Source of the DNA: Fibrobacter succinogenes
GTDB lineage: Bacteria > Fibrobacterota > Fibrobacteria > Fibrobacterales > Fibrobacteraceae
Reading direction: 5' to 3'
Assembly: GCA_902779055.1 (NCBI GenBank)
Contig: CACZAD010000029.1
Coordinates: forward strand, 114,426-178,425
Length of the DNA stretch: 64,000 bases
Shown piece by piece: positions 32,926 to 40,812 of the stretch. The position numbers and the translations under genes were made by a program. Below the pieces are notes generated by a model. The model did not search any database. It saw only the letters and a program-made list of their open reading frames with translations, and was not told the DNA's origin. Each line of letters opens with the position of its first letter. Within the stretch, counting starts at the first letter, position 1.

Positions 32926-34047
32926 ATGAAAAAGAATTTTTTGATTGAAGGCTGTTCTCTTGTCGCACTTGTTGCGGTTGCTTTTTATGCTGGTTTTAAT
33001 TCTCCTGTGACGCCTGCGACTCCGTGGGAGTCCATTGGCGGTTGCGGTGCCGGCGGTTCCGGTGGCGGTTCTGGCGATGGCATCAAGTGGATTGGCCAGG
33101 GCGTTTCGGGCGGAATCCTCGAAGCGGAAGTCTTTACGAAGTATAATGTGGGGCAGAACTTTTCGGCTCTTACGGTGAATCCGCATTTCTCGATCAAGCC
33201 GACGTGGGATACGAAGGTCGGTGTGACGATTCCGTTCATGAGCCATCAGGGCGAAGTGCAGTATCGCAGCAACCAGCCTCCGACGGACCGCTCTACGGGC
33301 GGCCTTGGCGATATCTCGTTCGATTTCTCGAAGACTATTGGCAGTGGCGGTGCGGCATCGCTTTCGGCATCGCTCTCGATTCCGACGGGGCAGTACGATA
33401 TCAAACGCGGTAAGGATGGTGGTAAGGAAATCTTGCCGAGCAGCTTCCAGAAGGGGAGCGGCCTTTACTCGCTGACGCTTGGATGGGACTACAGCCGTGA
33501 TACGGACAAGGGCATCTGGCTTTACAGCCTGAGCTATACGCACCCGTTTGCGATGCACTTGTTCTCGGGCGAAAACGAGTTTAACGATAGCTACTGGAAG
33601 AATATCAAGAAGCACGGGGACCGCTTTAAATACCGCTTCAAGCCGTATGGCGAAAATGACCTCGGTGCATTTACTCCGCCTTCGGTCGGTGGTTCTGTCG
33701 CCTATGGCTATCGTGGACGTACGGGCATTGTCCAGTCGTTTGGCCTGAATTTCTCGATCCCGCTAGGCGTGGCTTGGATTTCTTCTGAATCTGAAGGAAC
33801 TTACGACCCAAGGCCGGATCCTGATCACCAGGCTTGGTCTGTTTCGCTCGTGTATGGCTTGGAATTCTCGAACCCGGACTTCCCGGTGTTCCTTGCGTTC
33901 TCGCTCCCGATCCATGACAAGGCGGGTGGCGCTGATTCTCAGAACGAATACAGCGAAAAGCCGATGAAGAAGTGGAACGCTCCGGACTGGAGCGATATCG
34001 GTCAGCAGTGGACTATCGCTGTTGGCGTTAAGGGAAGCTTCTTTTAG
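32926..34047 (+). CDS. Predicted outer-membrane beta-barrel protein
   Basis: ATG 32926 follows a GAGGTGCGGT ribosome-binding region. The 373-residue product has an N-terminal hydrophobic export signal, then a Gly-rich linker (GAGGSGGGSGDG, about 43-55). About 320 residues of alternating strands follow, such as SLSASLSIPTGQYDI and IWLYSLSYTHPFAM, ending in VKGSFF. A terminal phenylalanine in a final strand is a classic outer-membrane barrel signal for BamA. It resembles transporter-type barrels (MetA-pathway/FadL-like in layout only). It sits 8 bases after the propeller-like lipoprotein gene and may form a complex with it. Confidence 0.68.
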   Translation: MKKNFLIEGCSLVALVAVAFYAGFNSPVTPATPWESIGGCGAGGSGGGSGDGIKWIGQGVSGGILEAEVFTKYNVGQNFSALTVNPHFSIKPTWDTKVGVTIPFMSHQGEVQYRSNQPPTDRSTGGLGDISFDFSKTIGSGGAASLSASLSIPTGQYDIKRGKDGGKEILPSSFQKGSGLYSLTLGWDYSRDTDKGIWLYSLSYTHPFAMHLFSGENEFNDSYWKNIKKHGDRFKYRFKPYGENDLGAFTPPSVGGSVAYGYRGRTGIVQSFGLNFSIPLGVAWISSESEGTYDPRPDPDHQAWSVSLVYGLEFSNPDFPVFLAFSLPIHDKAGGADSQNEYSEKPMKKWNAPDWSDIGQQWTIAVGVKGSFF

Positions 34048-34136
34048 TTAGTAGACGGTAGGATGTTTTATAATCGCGGCTGCGCCGCCTGACTTATACT
34101 GTCTACTTCCTACTTCTAACTTCCTACTTCTCAGGG
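34048..34136. repeat. Heptad-type repeat with GC hairpin between convergent genes
   Basis: TTAGTAGACGGTAGGATG leads into an imperfect hairpin (ATCGCGGCTGCGCCGCC) and then TGTCTACTTCCTACTTC units on the other arm. It is the same organisation as 7532-7600: unit, hairpin, reversed unit. Confidence 0.7.
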
Positions 34137-35063
34137 TTACGCCCTGGGGTGTGTTTTCTTGAAGGCTTCGCGGAGGCGTTCGGCGTTCACGTGCGTGTAG
34201 ATTTGCGTGGTGGAGATGCTTGAATGTCCGAGCATTTCTTTGACGCTCATGATTTCGGCCCCATTTTCGAGCAAGTGCGTGGCGAAGCTGTGACGCAGCA
34301 CGTGCGGACTTGCCTTGCCTTCCCAGCCGATTGCACGCAGCAAGTCGTGAATGTCTTTACGTAGCGTGCGCACGTCGTAGGGCTTTCCGTTTTCGCTCAG
34401 GAATATGTAGCTTGCCTCGTTTGGGGCATGCCCCGCTTCGATTTCGGCCACACGGAACTGTTCCAGCCATGAAACCAGCGAATTCGTGATGGGGACTATG
34501 CGCTCTTTGTTGCCCTTGCCGATTACACGGACTAGACGTTCTTTTGTTTGTAATTGATTCCAGTGGAGACTCTGGCATTCCGAGATGCGCAGGCCCGATC
34601 CGTAAATGAGTTCCAGCAAAAGCCGTGCGCGGATTTGCGGAAGTGTCGGATTTTCGGGCAGTTCTGGAAATTTATCTTCGGCGAGATCTTTTTGTGAAAG
34701 GAATGCGACCAGGCGCTTGGGGCGCTTGGGCATGGGGACTGTTTCGGCGGGATTCTTGTCGAGAATCTTGGAGCGTACTAGGTACTTGCCGAAGCTTTTG
34801 AGGGCGGCGAGGTGTTCGCAAATGCTGGTTGGGGCGAGTTTCTGCTTGATTTTCAGGTCCCAGACGAATTTTTTGACGTTTGCTTCGGTGAACGATTCTA
34901 GCGTCGCTGTTTTGGACGGACGATCTCCTTTTACCGGAGGCTCTACGAGTGACTCCTGGTACTTTTCGAGCGATTTGTGGTAGGTATCGATCGTTCTTTC
35001 GGAATACCTGCGTTGCGTTTGCAGGTATATCAGAAAATTTTGGATGTATTCGTCTAAAAGCAT
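34137..35063 (-). CDS. xerC: Tyrosine recombinase XerC-like
   Basis: XerC with XerD resolves chromosome dimers at dif near division. The 308-residue protein starts LLDEYIQNFLIYLQTQRR with an N-terminal core-binding domain (1-110), then the catalytic domain. The catalytic residues are present: Arg in YGSGLRISECQSLHW, Lys in GKGNKERIVPI, His-x-x-Arg in HVLRHSFATHLL, His in LGHSSISTTQ and Tyr in IYTHV. ATG 35063 follows AAAGGAA. The frame is open further upstream to 35882, but that part is antisense to the PorV-like gene and has no recombinase sequence. It is divergent from that gene and has no mobile-element context. XerC versus XerD cannot be settled by eye. Confidence 0.87.
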   Translation of the reverse strand: MLLDEYIQNFLIYLQTQRRYSERTIDTYHKSLEKYQESLVEPPVKGDRPSKTATLESFTEANVKKFVWDLKIKQKLAPTSICEHLAALKSFGKYLVRSKILDKNPAETVPMPKRPKRLVAFLSQKDLAEDKFPELPENPTLPQIRARLLLELIYGSGLRISECQSLHWNQLQTKERLVRVIGKGNKERIVPITNSLVSWLEQFRVAEIEAGHAPNEASYIFLSENGKPYDVRTLRKDIHDLLRAIGWEGKASPHVLRHSFATHLLENGAEIMSVKEMLGHSSISTTQIYTHVNAERLREAFKKTHPRA

Positions 35064-35114
35064 TGTTCCTTTCTGTTCTTGCAGAGAAAAATAATCTATC
35101 TTAGAAGACACCAA

Positions 35115-36419
35115 ATGTCTTTTTTGAAAAAATTTAATACTCTGCGGATCGTTTTCCTTGCCTCGGCTCTGTCGTCGCTTGGTTTTGCGGCTGACCGTGT
35201 TGTGGGCGCTAACGCGACTCTTGATATTGAGCCGGGGGCACGAGCTGCTGCACTTGGTTCGACGACGCTTGCCATCGAGGGCGATTACCTTGGCCTTATG
35301 ACCAATGCGTACCAGCTTTCTCAGGCAAAGTACATGTGGGCTTCGTTCTCGCATACGGCCTATTACGAAGACACCAAGTACGATTATGCGTCGATGGTGA
35401 TTCCGCTTCCGAAGAATCAGGGGCTCGGGGTTTCGTTCTCCAGGTTCGGAGCCGATGACATCCCTTACATCAAGGATGGTGAACCACTGCCGGAAGGCTC
35501 GGATTACAATACGCTTTCGATTGCGGACTGGGTGTTTTCTGTCGCCTGGGGACGTCGCATTATCGACCGTCTGGACTTGGGCATTGCGTTCCACGTTCTT
35601 TATCGCGATATGGACCAGAGCGGTTGGGGCTTCCGTGGCGATGCTAGCGCCCGTTTCCAGATCAAGGATGACTTTTACGTGTCTGGCCTCTTGAAGGGCT
35701 GGACTTCGTCTGCCGCAAAGTGGGAATCGGGCGAGTTCGAATACTCTGCTCCTGAATTTTACCTCGCCTTGAGCTATGGACTGCCTGTGGAATACCTGTA
35801 TGGCAAGTTCAATTTCTATTGGCAGAGCGCAGGAATTTTCCATCATGATTCGAGAGATTTGGATTTTGACGAAGATACCCATGGCGGCGAGCGCATTTGG
35901 GAAGATCCCCTGGATTGGCTGTCTGGTGGCCGTGGTGGTGTCGAATTTGCATTTGACTTTGGCCTCAAGTTACGAGTCGGTCTGAGCTGCTTTACAACGT
36001 TCAAGAGCGTTACGGCTGGTGCGGGCATCACTATTGCGAACTTCCTTGTCGTGGATTACGCTTTTGAATCCCATCCGGTATTCTCTCCGGTGCATCGTGT
36101 GAGCGTGAGCTTTAGCCCGTACCTCTTTGGACATAAGCCGAAGGATGGCGGAAGCTTGAACAAGACCGCTGCCGTGAAGAAGCTGGTGACCGAAGAACCT
36201 GAAGAATTCGTGGAAGAACCTGTTGCCGAAAGCATCCAGGATGCTCCTGTGGCTCCGGTTCAAGAAGCGGTTCCTGTGGCTGAACAAGCTCGCCCTGCTG
36301 CATCTGAAGTTCCTGTTGCACCGGCATCTTCTGTAGCCCCTGAAAAAACAACAGAACCGGCTCCGATCGTGAATCGTCCCGCTCCGATTGTTGAAACGGA
36401 CGACGAAATTCTGGAATAG
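35115..36419 (+). CDS. PorV/PorQ-like outer-membrane barrel with Pro/Glu-rich tail
   Basis: From ATG 35115 the 434-residue protein has a signal peptide (LRIVFLASALSSLGFA) and a barrel that opens LDIEPGARAAALGSTTLAI, the start pattern of PorV/PorQ (UPF0164-like) proteins, FadL-fold outer-membrane shuttles of the type IX secretion system. The barrel runs to about residue 340 and ends VSVSFSPYLFG. A tail of about 90 residues rich in Pro, Glu, Ala and Val follows (EEFVEEPVAESIQDAPVA), unusual for the family. TATCTT lies 12 bases before the ATG. The STAS gene follows 78 bases later with its own promoter. Confidence 0.72.
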   Translation: MSFLKKFNTLRIVFLASALSSLGFAADRVVGANATLDIEPGARAAALGSTTLAIEGDYLGLMTNAYQLSQAKYMWASFSHTAYYEDTKYDYASMVIPLPKNQGLGVSFSRFGADDIPYIKDGEPLPEGSDYNTLSIADWVFSVAWGRRIIDRLDLGIAFHVLYRDMDQSGWGFRGDASARFQIKDDFYVSGLLKGWTSSAAKWESGEFEYSAPEFYLALSYGLPVEYLYGKFNFYWQSAGIFHHDSRDLDFDEDTHGGERIWEDPLDWLSGGRGGVEFAFDFGLKLRVGLSCFTTFKSVTAGAGITIANFLVVDYAFESHPVFSPVHRVSVSFSPYLFGHKPKDGGSLNKTAAVKKLVTEEPEEFVEEPVAESIQDAPVAPVQEAVPVAEQARPAASEVPVAPASSVAPEKTTEPAPIVNRPAPIVETDDEILE

Positions 36420-36484
36420 CGGCCTGGGACAGCTTGTAATATTATTTTTGAATTTTTATTAGTTACGTTGCCCGTACTTTAGCT

Positions 36485-36490
36485 TATATT
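36485..36490 (+). promoter_or_regulatory. -10 element of the STAS gene
   Basis: TATATT ends 7 bases before ATG 36498, without a ribosome-binding site. Confidence 0.4.
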
Positions 36491-36497
36491 TCTTTCC

Positions 36498-37088
36498 ATG
36501 ATGCAAGTAAATACAAAGAGTGTGGGCCTTTTCGTCTTACTTCCGGCGCCTCTCAATCCGATTGGCGCCTTTGATGCGGAAACCTTCAAGGCGAATTTCC
36601 GTTCTGTTATTGAAGCGAGTCCCGATACGCAGTTCATCGCTGTTGACTTGTCGGGAATTGATTTTGTCTATAGCGATGCCTATAACGCCTTTATGCAGTT
36701 CCATCAGGAACTGTCTGGCAAAAATGGTGCGTTTGCCGTCCTTGCCGACAAGGAATCCCTGGCGAACAGCTTGAAGAAGGTAGGGCTTGAACGCTTTATC
36801 CGGATCTTTGGAAACGAAGCGGAAATGGCAGCTTATCTTCCGATCAATGCCAAGGTCTCCGCAAATCCGCCGAAGGATGAAACCAAGCCGGAAGACCACG
36901 CTCCTGCATCTCCGGTACAGGAACCCGTGCCGCCGACGCCTCAGGTTCCGGAAAATCCTGCCCCTCAGCCGAGAATTATGGAAACAAACCCGCTTGTAGA
37001 CGAAACTTCGTCTTCGAGAGGCGCTACTGTCATCGTGATTGTACTAATTTTAATTGCGATTGTTGCAGTATCGTATTTTGTTTTTTAA
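36498..37088 (+). CDS. Tail-anchored STAS-domain protein
   Basis: The 196-residue protein has a STAS domain at about 10-115 (NPIGAFDAETFKANFRSVIE, then VDLSGIDFVYSDAYNAFMQ, and KKVGLERFIRIFGNEAEM), as in anti-sigma-factor antagonists. At the phosphorylation loop the usual D-S-S/A-G reads Y-S-D-A, so a serine is kept but the context is changed. A Pro-rich linker (PVQEPVPPTPQVPENPAPQP) leads to one C-terminal TM (about 175-195, VIVIVLILIAIVAVSYFVF), making it a tail-anchored inner-membrane protein with STAS in the cytoplasm. That combination is unusual. The degenerate-LytM gene follows 3 bases later. Confidence 0.72.
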   Translation: MMQVNTKSVGLFVLLPAPLNPIGAFDAETFKANFRSVIEASPDTQFIAVDLSGIDFVYSDAYNAFMQFHQELSGKNGAFAVLADKESLANSLKKVGLERFIRIFGNEAEMAAYLPINAKVSANPPKDETKPEDHAPASPVQEPVPPTPQVPENPAPQPRIMETNPLVDETSSSRGATVIVIVLILIAIVAVSYFVF

Positions 37089-37091
37089 TCA

Positions 37092-38006
37092 ATGGCTGTA
37101 GAATTTTCGGAATTCCAAAGTAAGAGGAAAAGGAAGCGGGCGCAGAATAAATTCCCGCTGGTGAGAATCATTATTGTATTCTCGTTGATTATTGCCGCCT
37201 ATACGAACGGCTGGTTCCGTATGCTGGTCGAAATGCTTCCGTTGCCGGGCAACGAGGAACCCCCGGCTCCGGTGGTCGAAGAATGGATTGCCGGTTGCAC
37301 GGCCTATGACGGAACTCCTTTTGAACTGAAGAACGATTACGCGCAGTGTTCCTGGGTGGTGAACGATTCTCTGGAGCTTCCGAATTCATTCTTGCGGTAC
37401 TTGAAAAGCCTGTCGTCCGATGGGGCTAAAATCCACTGGGTGGCTTCGAAGAAGAATTTTGGTGACGCCCTCCTTGCCGTTCTCGAAGACTCGACGCGCA
37501 GCGTGTTCTTGCATATGACTCGCGAGGACTCCTCGAAGGTCTGGATTTCGAGCAAGACCGGTTGCCTTTTCCCGGGCCCGTGTCCGCACGTTCCGCTGGG
37601 CTGGTCGGCCTTGGCGATTGTAGACAACTTTGACTTTGAGGGCTTGGAACAGTTGCTTTCGGCTGATGTCTTTAAAGGCCTTGGCGAGGCTCCGATTTAT
37701 CCGGTGCTTCCGGGCATTGTGCTAGAAGCCGGGCGCGATTCTCTGGGGATGTTCGTCGAACTCAATCATGGTAATGGAATCACGTCGCGTATGTTCGGGA
37801 TCGGTTCCTGGAAGATGGCTCCGACGGTCGGCAAGATGCTTGGCGTAAAGGATGCCGTGGGCCGCTTGTCGCCTCAGGACAGTTCGTCGTTCTTCTTGAC
37901 TGTGCGCCAGAATGGTTTGTTTGTTCGCTGGAAGGATTTCTATAAATCGACGCATCCGGTGGACTCGGCGCAAATTGCTATATTCAAAAAGCATTTGCCT
38001 TTTTGA
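37092..38006 (+). CDS. Membrane-anchored protein with degenerate LytM/M23 domain
   Basis: The 304-residue protein has a very basic start (SKRKRKRAQNKF), one TM (about 22-42) and an extracytoplasmic part. Residues about 212-300 read like an M23/LytM barrel: PVLPGIVLEAGRDS, then GMFVELNHGNGITSR and the last strand FFLTVRQNGLFVRWKDFY. The zinc ligands are gone: the HLH of active peptidases is SFF here and the tyrosine-x-His position reads FGIG. Degenerate LytM proteins such as EnvC and NlpD activate cell-wall amidases at division. The region at about 60-200 is unrecognised and has four cysteines. It is cotranscribed with the STAS and lipoprotein genes. Confidence 0.68.
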   Translation: MAVEFSEFQSKRKRKRAQNKFPLVRIIIVFSLIIAAYTNGWFRMLVEMLPLPGNEEPPAPVVEEWIAGCTAYDGTPFELKNDYAQCSWVVNDSLELPNSFLRYLKSLSSDGAKIHWVASKKNFGDALLAVLEDSTRSVFLHMTREDSSKVWISSKTGCLFPGPCPHVPLGWSALAIVDNFDFEGLEQLLSADVFKGLGEAPIYPVLPGIVLEAGRDSLGMFVELNHGNGITSRMFGIGSWKMAPTVGKMLGVKDAVGRLSPQDSSSFFLTVRQNGLFVRWKDFYKSTHPVDSAQIAIFKKHLPF

Positions 38007-38017
38007 GTGAGTCTTGA

Positions 38018-39136
38018 ATGATGCGTAAATTCGCAGTGTTGCCATGCATATTTGTTTTGCTTTTTTCCCTGATGGGATTTTTTGCGTCATGCACGCAAGA
38101 TGGTGATGGACCGCTTGCTGTGATGCCGAACGGGCAATCTGTGGATGGCAAGGGATACTTCTTGGGTGCGTCTCTCGATTCCGGTCGCGCTTTGCACGTG
38201 CTTTCGGATACGCTTTACTTGACGCTTTTGCAGATTTGGTCTTTTTCGAATTGCTCTCTCCGGTCGATAAATTTGGGAATGGGAGTCGAAGATTCGGTTC
38301 TCGTTTTTTCTCCGGTCATCGATATCAAGGTGAATACGGATGATTGCCCTGCTCCGATGTACCGCCCAGATACGACTTTCAAGTTGATGCTGGACGATGT
38401 TGTTCCTTCGCAGGTTTCGCAGATTATTGTTAAGAACGATGTGGATTCTGTCTTGGATACGATAATGCTCCGTCGAGGCTCGCTCCATTTGGATTCGTTC
38501 CAGATCTATATCGATTCTGCTTTTGGTGTGGCTTCTTCGTTGCCGTTGCGTACAAAAGAATCCCCCTCGATTTTGCGCGTGCTGGATTCGTTGACTCCGA
38601 GAGTTTTTTACTGGAGATCGCTCCCCGGTAATTGCACGATGCGTGTGGATATGTGCGATTCGACCGTGGCTGATACGCTTTACCCGTCGTCATGGAAGCT
38701 GAATGATACGGTCCTTGTTCCGGTGCGCTACGCATGTGCGCTGGGGGATTCCGTCTACTGCCTGGATTCTAAGTGGGAATACGATTCGACGGCGGTGGGG
38801 AAGGTCAATAGTCGTCCGGATACGATTTGGCATACGACTTCTTACTATGTCGAAGAAATTTCCAAGTGCGGAACGGTCAGTTCCTATTCGTATGCTCGGC
38901 TTTCGCCGGGGGCGACGATGCTTTTGGTTCGTGAAGTTTTTGAACCTGACGAAAGCGAACGGGCTTGCGGTCCTTCGTCCAAGAAGGACTGGATTGCCTA
39001 CAATCTTTCGACTCAGGAACTGGTCGAAGACCGTGATGACGAAGACGGATTGACGGTAGATAGTTTATATAAAATCTGGAAGTCGGCAACGGTGGCCGCT
39101 GATACGCTCGTTGTCGATACGACGGAGTCCAAATGA
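38018..39136 (+). CDS. Hypothetical lipoprotein
   Basis: The 372-residue product has a signal peptide with lipobox FFASC (Cys near 26). The mature part is Ser/Asp-rich with nine or so scattered cysteines (SNCSL, DDCPA, GNCTM, DMCDS, YACAL, YCLDS, SKCGT, RACGP), which suggests disulfides in the periplasm or on the surface. No domain is recognised. It lies 11 bases after the degenerate-LytM gene, and its stop overlaps the Nudix start by 4 bases (ATGA), so it is part of the same operon. Confidence 0.65.
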   Translation: MMRKFAVLPCIFVLLFSLMGFFASCTQDGDGPLAVMPNGQSVDGKGYFLGASLDSGRALHVLSDTLYLTLLQIWSFSNCSLRSINLGMGVEDSVLVFSPVIDIKVNTDDCPAPMYRPDTTFKLMLDDVVPSQVSQIIVKNDVDSVLDTIMLRRGSLHLDSFQIYIDSAFGVASSLPLRTKESPSILRVLDSLTPRVFYWRSLPGNCTMRVDMCDSTVADTLYPSSWKLNDTVLVPVRYACALGDSVYCLDSKWEYDSTAVGKVNSRPDTIWHTTSYYVEEISKCGTVSSYSYARLSPGATMLLVREVFEPDESERACGPSSKKDWIAYNLSTQELVEDRDDEDGLTVDSLYKIWKSATVAADTLVVDTTESK

Positions 39137-39855
39137 TCGAGTATACCTTTGCTGCAGAAATTGCTGAAGAAGATAAACCTGTAATTCTTGAAAGCCGCAT
39201 TTACAAGCAGTGGCTTGAAGCTTCCGAAAAAAAGTTCAATATCACGAAGGTGCATTTTGCCTCGGTCGACTTCTTTAGCAAAAAGCATGAACCGTTGTTT
39301 ATCAAGCTGAATGCGATGGCGTTCTTGCCTGACGGCAAGCCGGTTCACGGGATTGTTCTAGTGCGTGGACATGCTGTTGGCGTGCTTGTCGTTTTGCATT
39401 GCGAAGGCAGACGTTACCTGCTTTTGGTGCGTCAGCCGCGATTCGCCATTTCGGAAACGGACTCGCTCGAAATTCCGGCGGGGATTCTCGACTGGTCGGG
39501 TGACTTCCGCAAGGTCGCCCTCTCGGAACTCGAAGAAGAAGCGCAGATCAAGGCGAAGGATTCTGAACTTATCGACTTGATGGACTTTTGGTACAAGGGG
39601 GCAAGCGAAGGCTTTGCTGGTAGCTGTGGGCTTCTGGACGAACGCATCCGCCTTTATGCGATTGAACGCACCGTGACTCGTGCCGAACTCGAGGCTATGG
39701 ACGGCAAGAACCAGACATACACTGACGAGAACGAATGGATCCGCACCGAAGTGTTACCTTACGAAGAGGCTGCACACAAATTCATCGACGGAAAGAACTT
39801 TATTGCACTCTTCCTGTACGAGCGCTGGCTCGAATCGCAGAAGGTGTATTATTAG
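39133..39855 (+). CDS. Nudix hydrolase with altered Nudix box
   Basis: The 240-residue protein has the fold of ADP-ribose pyrophosphatase-type Nudix enzymes: strands HGIVLVRGHAVGVLVVL and YLLLVRQPRFAISETDS, then EIPAGILDWSGDFRKVAL and SELEEEAQI. In the box G-x5-E-x7-R-E-U-x-E-E-x-G-U the REUxEE core reads SELEEE, so the three metal-binding glutamates remain. The first Glu is Gly, the Arg is Ser and the last Gly is Gln. It may hydrolyse nucleoside-diphosphate sugars or have reduced activity. The start overlaps the previous stop (ATGA). Confidence 0.75.
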   Translation: MIEYTFAAEIAEEDKPVILESRIYKQWLEASEKKFNITKVHFASVDFFSKKHEPLFIKLNAMAFLPDGKPVHGIVLVRGHAVGVLVVLHCEGRRYLLLVRQPRFAISETDSLEIPAGILDWSGDFRKVALSELEEEAQIKAKDSELIDLMDFWYKGASEGFAGSCGLLDERIRLYAIERTVTRAELEAMDGKNQTYTDENEWIRTEVLPYEEAAHKFIDGKNFIALFLYERWLESQKVYY

Positions 39856-39902
39856 TAGGAAGTAGGCTGTAGACTGTCGGAAGTGGGGACTTCGGCTTCT
39901 GT
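39855..39902. repeat. Heptad-type repeat
   Basis: TTAGTAGGAAGTAGGCTGTAG and GACTGTCGGAAGTGG units follow the Nudix stop codon, and AGTCCC-type sequence pairs weakly beyond. It is one of seven sites of this family in the window. Confidence 0.6.
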
Positions 39903-40112
39903 CTAGAAAATCAGGTTGTTGATTGTAAGTCCTGCGAAGAACAGGATGAGGTAGCCGTACCAGAGGCCGGTCGGAACGTAGTTCCAGATGCGCTTGTACT
40001 TTTTCGGTTCATCCTTGTTCTTGTCCTTGATGCGGATGATGTTCTTTTTGAGATAGAAACCGCAGAGTGCAAGACCCGCGATGCTGGTAAGAATGAGAAG
40101 TACGTAAGCCAT
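39903..40112 (-). CDS. Small two-TM membrane protein
   Basis: This 69-residue protein has two membrane segments, residues 2-20 (AYVLLILTSIAGLALCGFY) and about 50-68 (WYGYLILFFAGLTINNLIF), joined by a strongly basic loop (IRIKDKNKDEPKKYKR). The loop should face the cytoplasm. The minus-strand promoter element TATATTTA ends 4 bases before ATG and there is no ribosome-binding site, the pattern seen for other genes in this window, which supports the gene being real. No family is recognised. Confidence 0.6.
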   Translation of the reverse strand: MAYVLLILTSIAGLALCGFYLKKNIIRIKDKNKDEPKKYKRIWNYVPTGLWYGYLILFFAGLTINNLIF

Positions 40113-40116
40113 ATTG

Positions 40117-40124
40117 TAAATATA
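40117..40124 (-). promoter_or_regulatory. -10 element of the small membrane protein gene
   Basis: Minus-strand TATATTTA; its TATATT core lies 6 bases before the ATG at 40112. Confidence 0.4.
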
Positions 40125-40347
40125 GTAAATGGTTTACCTTATAAATTACTTGTTAAACCCCTAAAAATCACCCATAAATTCCCCGTTGTTTGCGTGTACA
40201 GGGTTGAACAATCCCTTGTAATTTTCTCTATTTGTATCGGTTTTTAGACTGTTCGTGGATTTTTTCCGTAGAAACCCCGGATTTCGGTCCAAAAGGTTTC
40301 GGGAGAAGCTCCGTAAGCGAACGTCTATTTTAATATAAGAGGTTTAT
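40125..40347 (+). other. Structured leader region of the rimP-nusA operon
   Basis: About 220 bases hold the promoter of the translation operon. An inverted repeat GGTTTA/TAAACC lies near 40131-40158. A longer stem GAAACC (40271-40276) / GGTTTC (40295-40300) encloses CCGGATTTCGG, and a small hairpin GGAG-AAG-CTCC follows at 40302-40312. TAATAT (40331-40336) is a possible -10 but lies too close to the TTG start unless a leaderless mRNA is used. Confidence 0.35.
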
Positions 40348-40800
40348 TTGGTCGTCCAAGAAAAACTGAATTCTCTCATTGCCGACGCTTGCAAGTCCGC
40401 AGCGGTTACGCTTGTGGAAGCAGATATGTTCCGTGCCGGCAGACGCAAGACATTGCGGATCTTTATTGACAAGCCCGAAGGTGTATCGATTGATGACTGC
40501 ACGAACGTGAGTCACTTCCTTTCGGATGCGTTGGACCTGGATCCCGAGTTGATCGAGGGCGCCTATACGCTTGAAGTCTCGTCCCCGGGATTGGACCGCC
40601 CCCTCAAGTCTTTGGCGGATTTTACCCGCAACAAGGGGCGTTTGCTCCGCATCACCCGTTCTACGGGCAAGCCAGTGACTGGCGAACTTTTGGAAGCCGA
40701 CGAAGAAAATCTGAAGCTCAAACTCAAGGGCAATGCCGGCGAAATCGTCATACCGAGGTCCGAAGTGCTTTCGGCCAAGGTCGAAGTGGAAATTAAATAG
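40348..40800 (+). CDS. rimP: Ribosome maturation factor RimP
   Basis: RimP assists assembly of the 30S subunit. The 150-residue protein has the two-domain form of the family, with TLRIFIDKPEGVSIDDCTNV and LEVSSPGLDRPLKSLADF as signature blocks and a C-terminal SH3-like barrel (about 80-150). The start is TTG 40348 with an AGAGG ribosome-binding site; no ATG or GTG gives the N-terminus expected. It opens the classic operon rimP-nusA-infB-rbfA-truB-ribF. Confidence 0.93.
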   Translation: MVVQEKLNSLIADACKSAAVTLVEADMFRAGRRKTLRIFIDKPEGVSIDDCTNVSHFLSDALDLDPELIEGAYTLEVSSPGLDRPLKSLADFTRNKGRLLRITRSTGKPVTGELLEADEENLKLKLKGNAGEIVIPRSEVLSAKVEVEIK

Positions 40801-40812
40801 GAAGGTCAATTT

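Noticed and set aside
34137..35063. A phage or island integrase
   Set aside because: The length and motifs fit housekeeping XerC/D, and there are no attachment repeats or phage genes nearby.
35064..35882. N-terminal extension of XerC to 581 residues
   Set aside because: The extra part is antisense to the PorV-like gene and carries no recombinase or other domain. A ribosome-binding site and normal XerC N-terminus occur at 35063.
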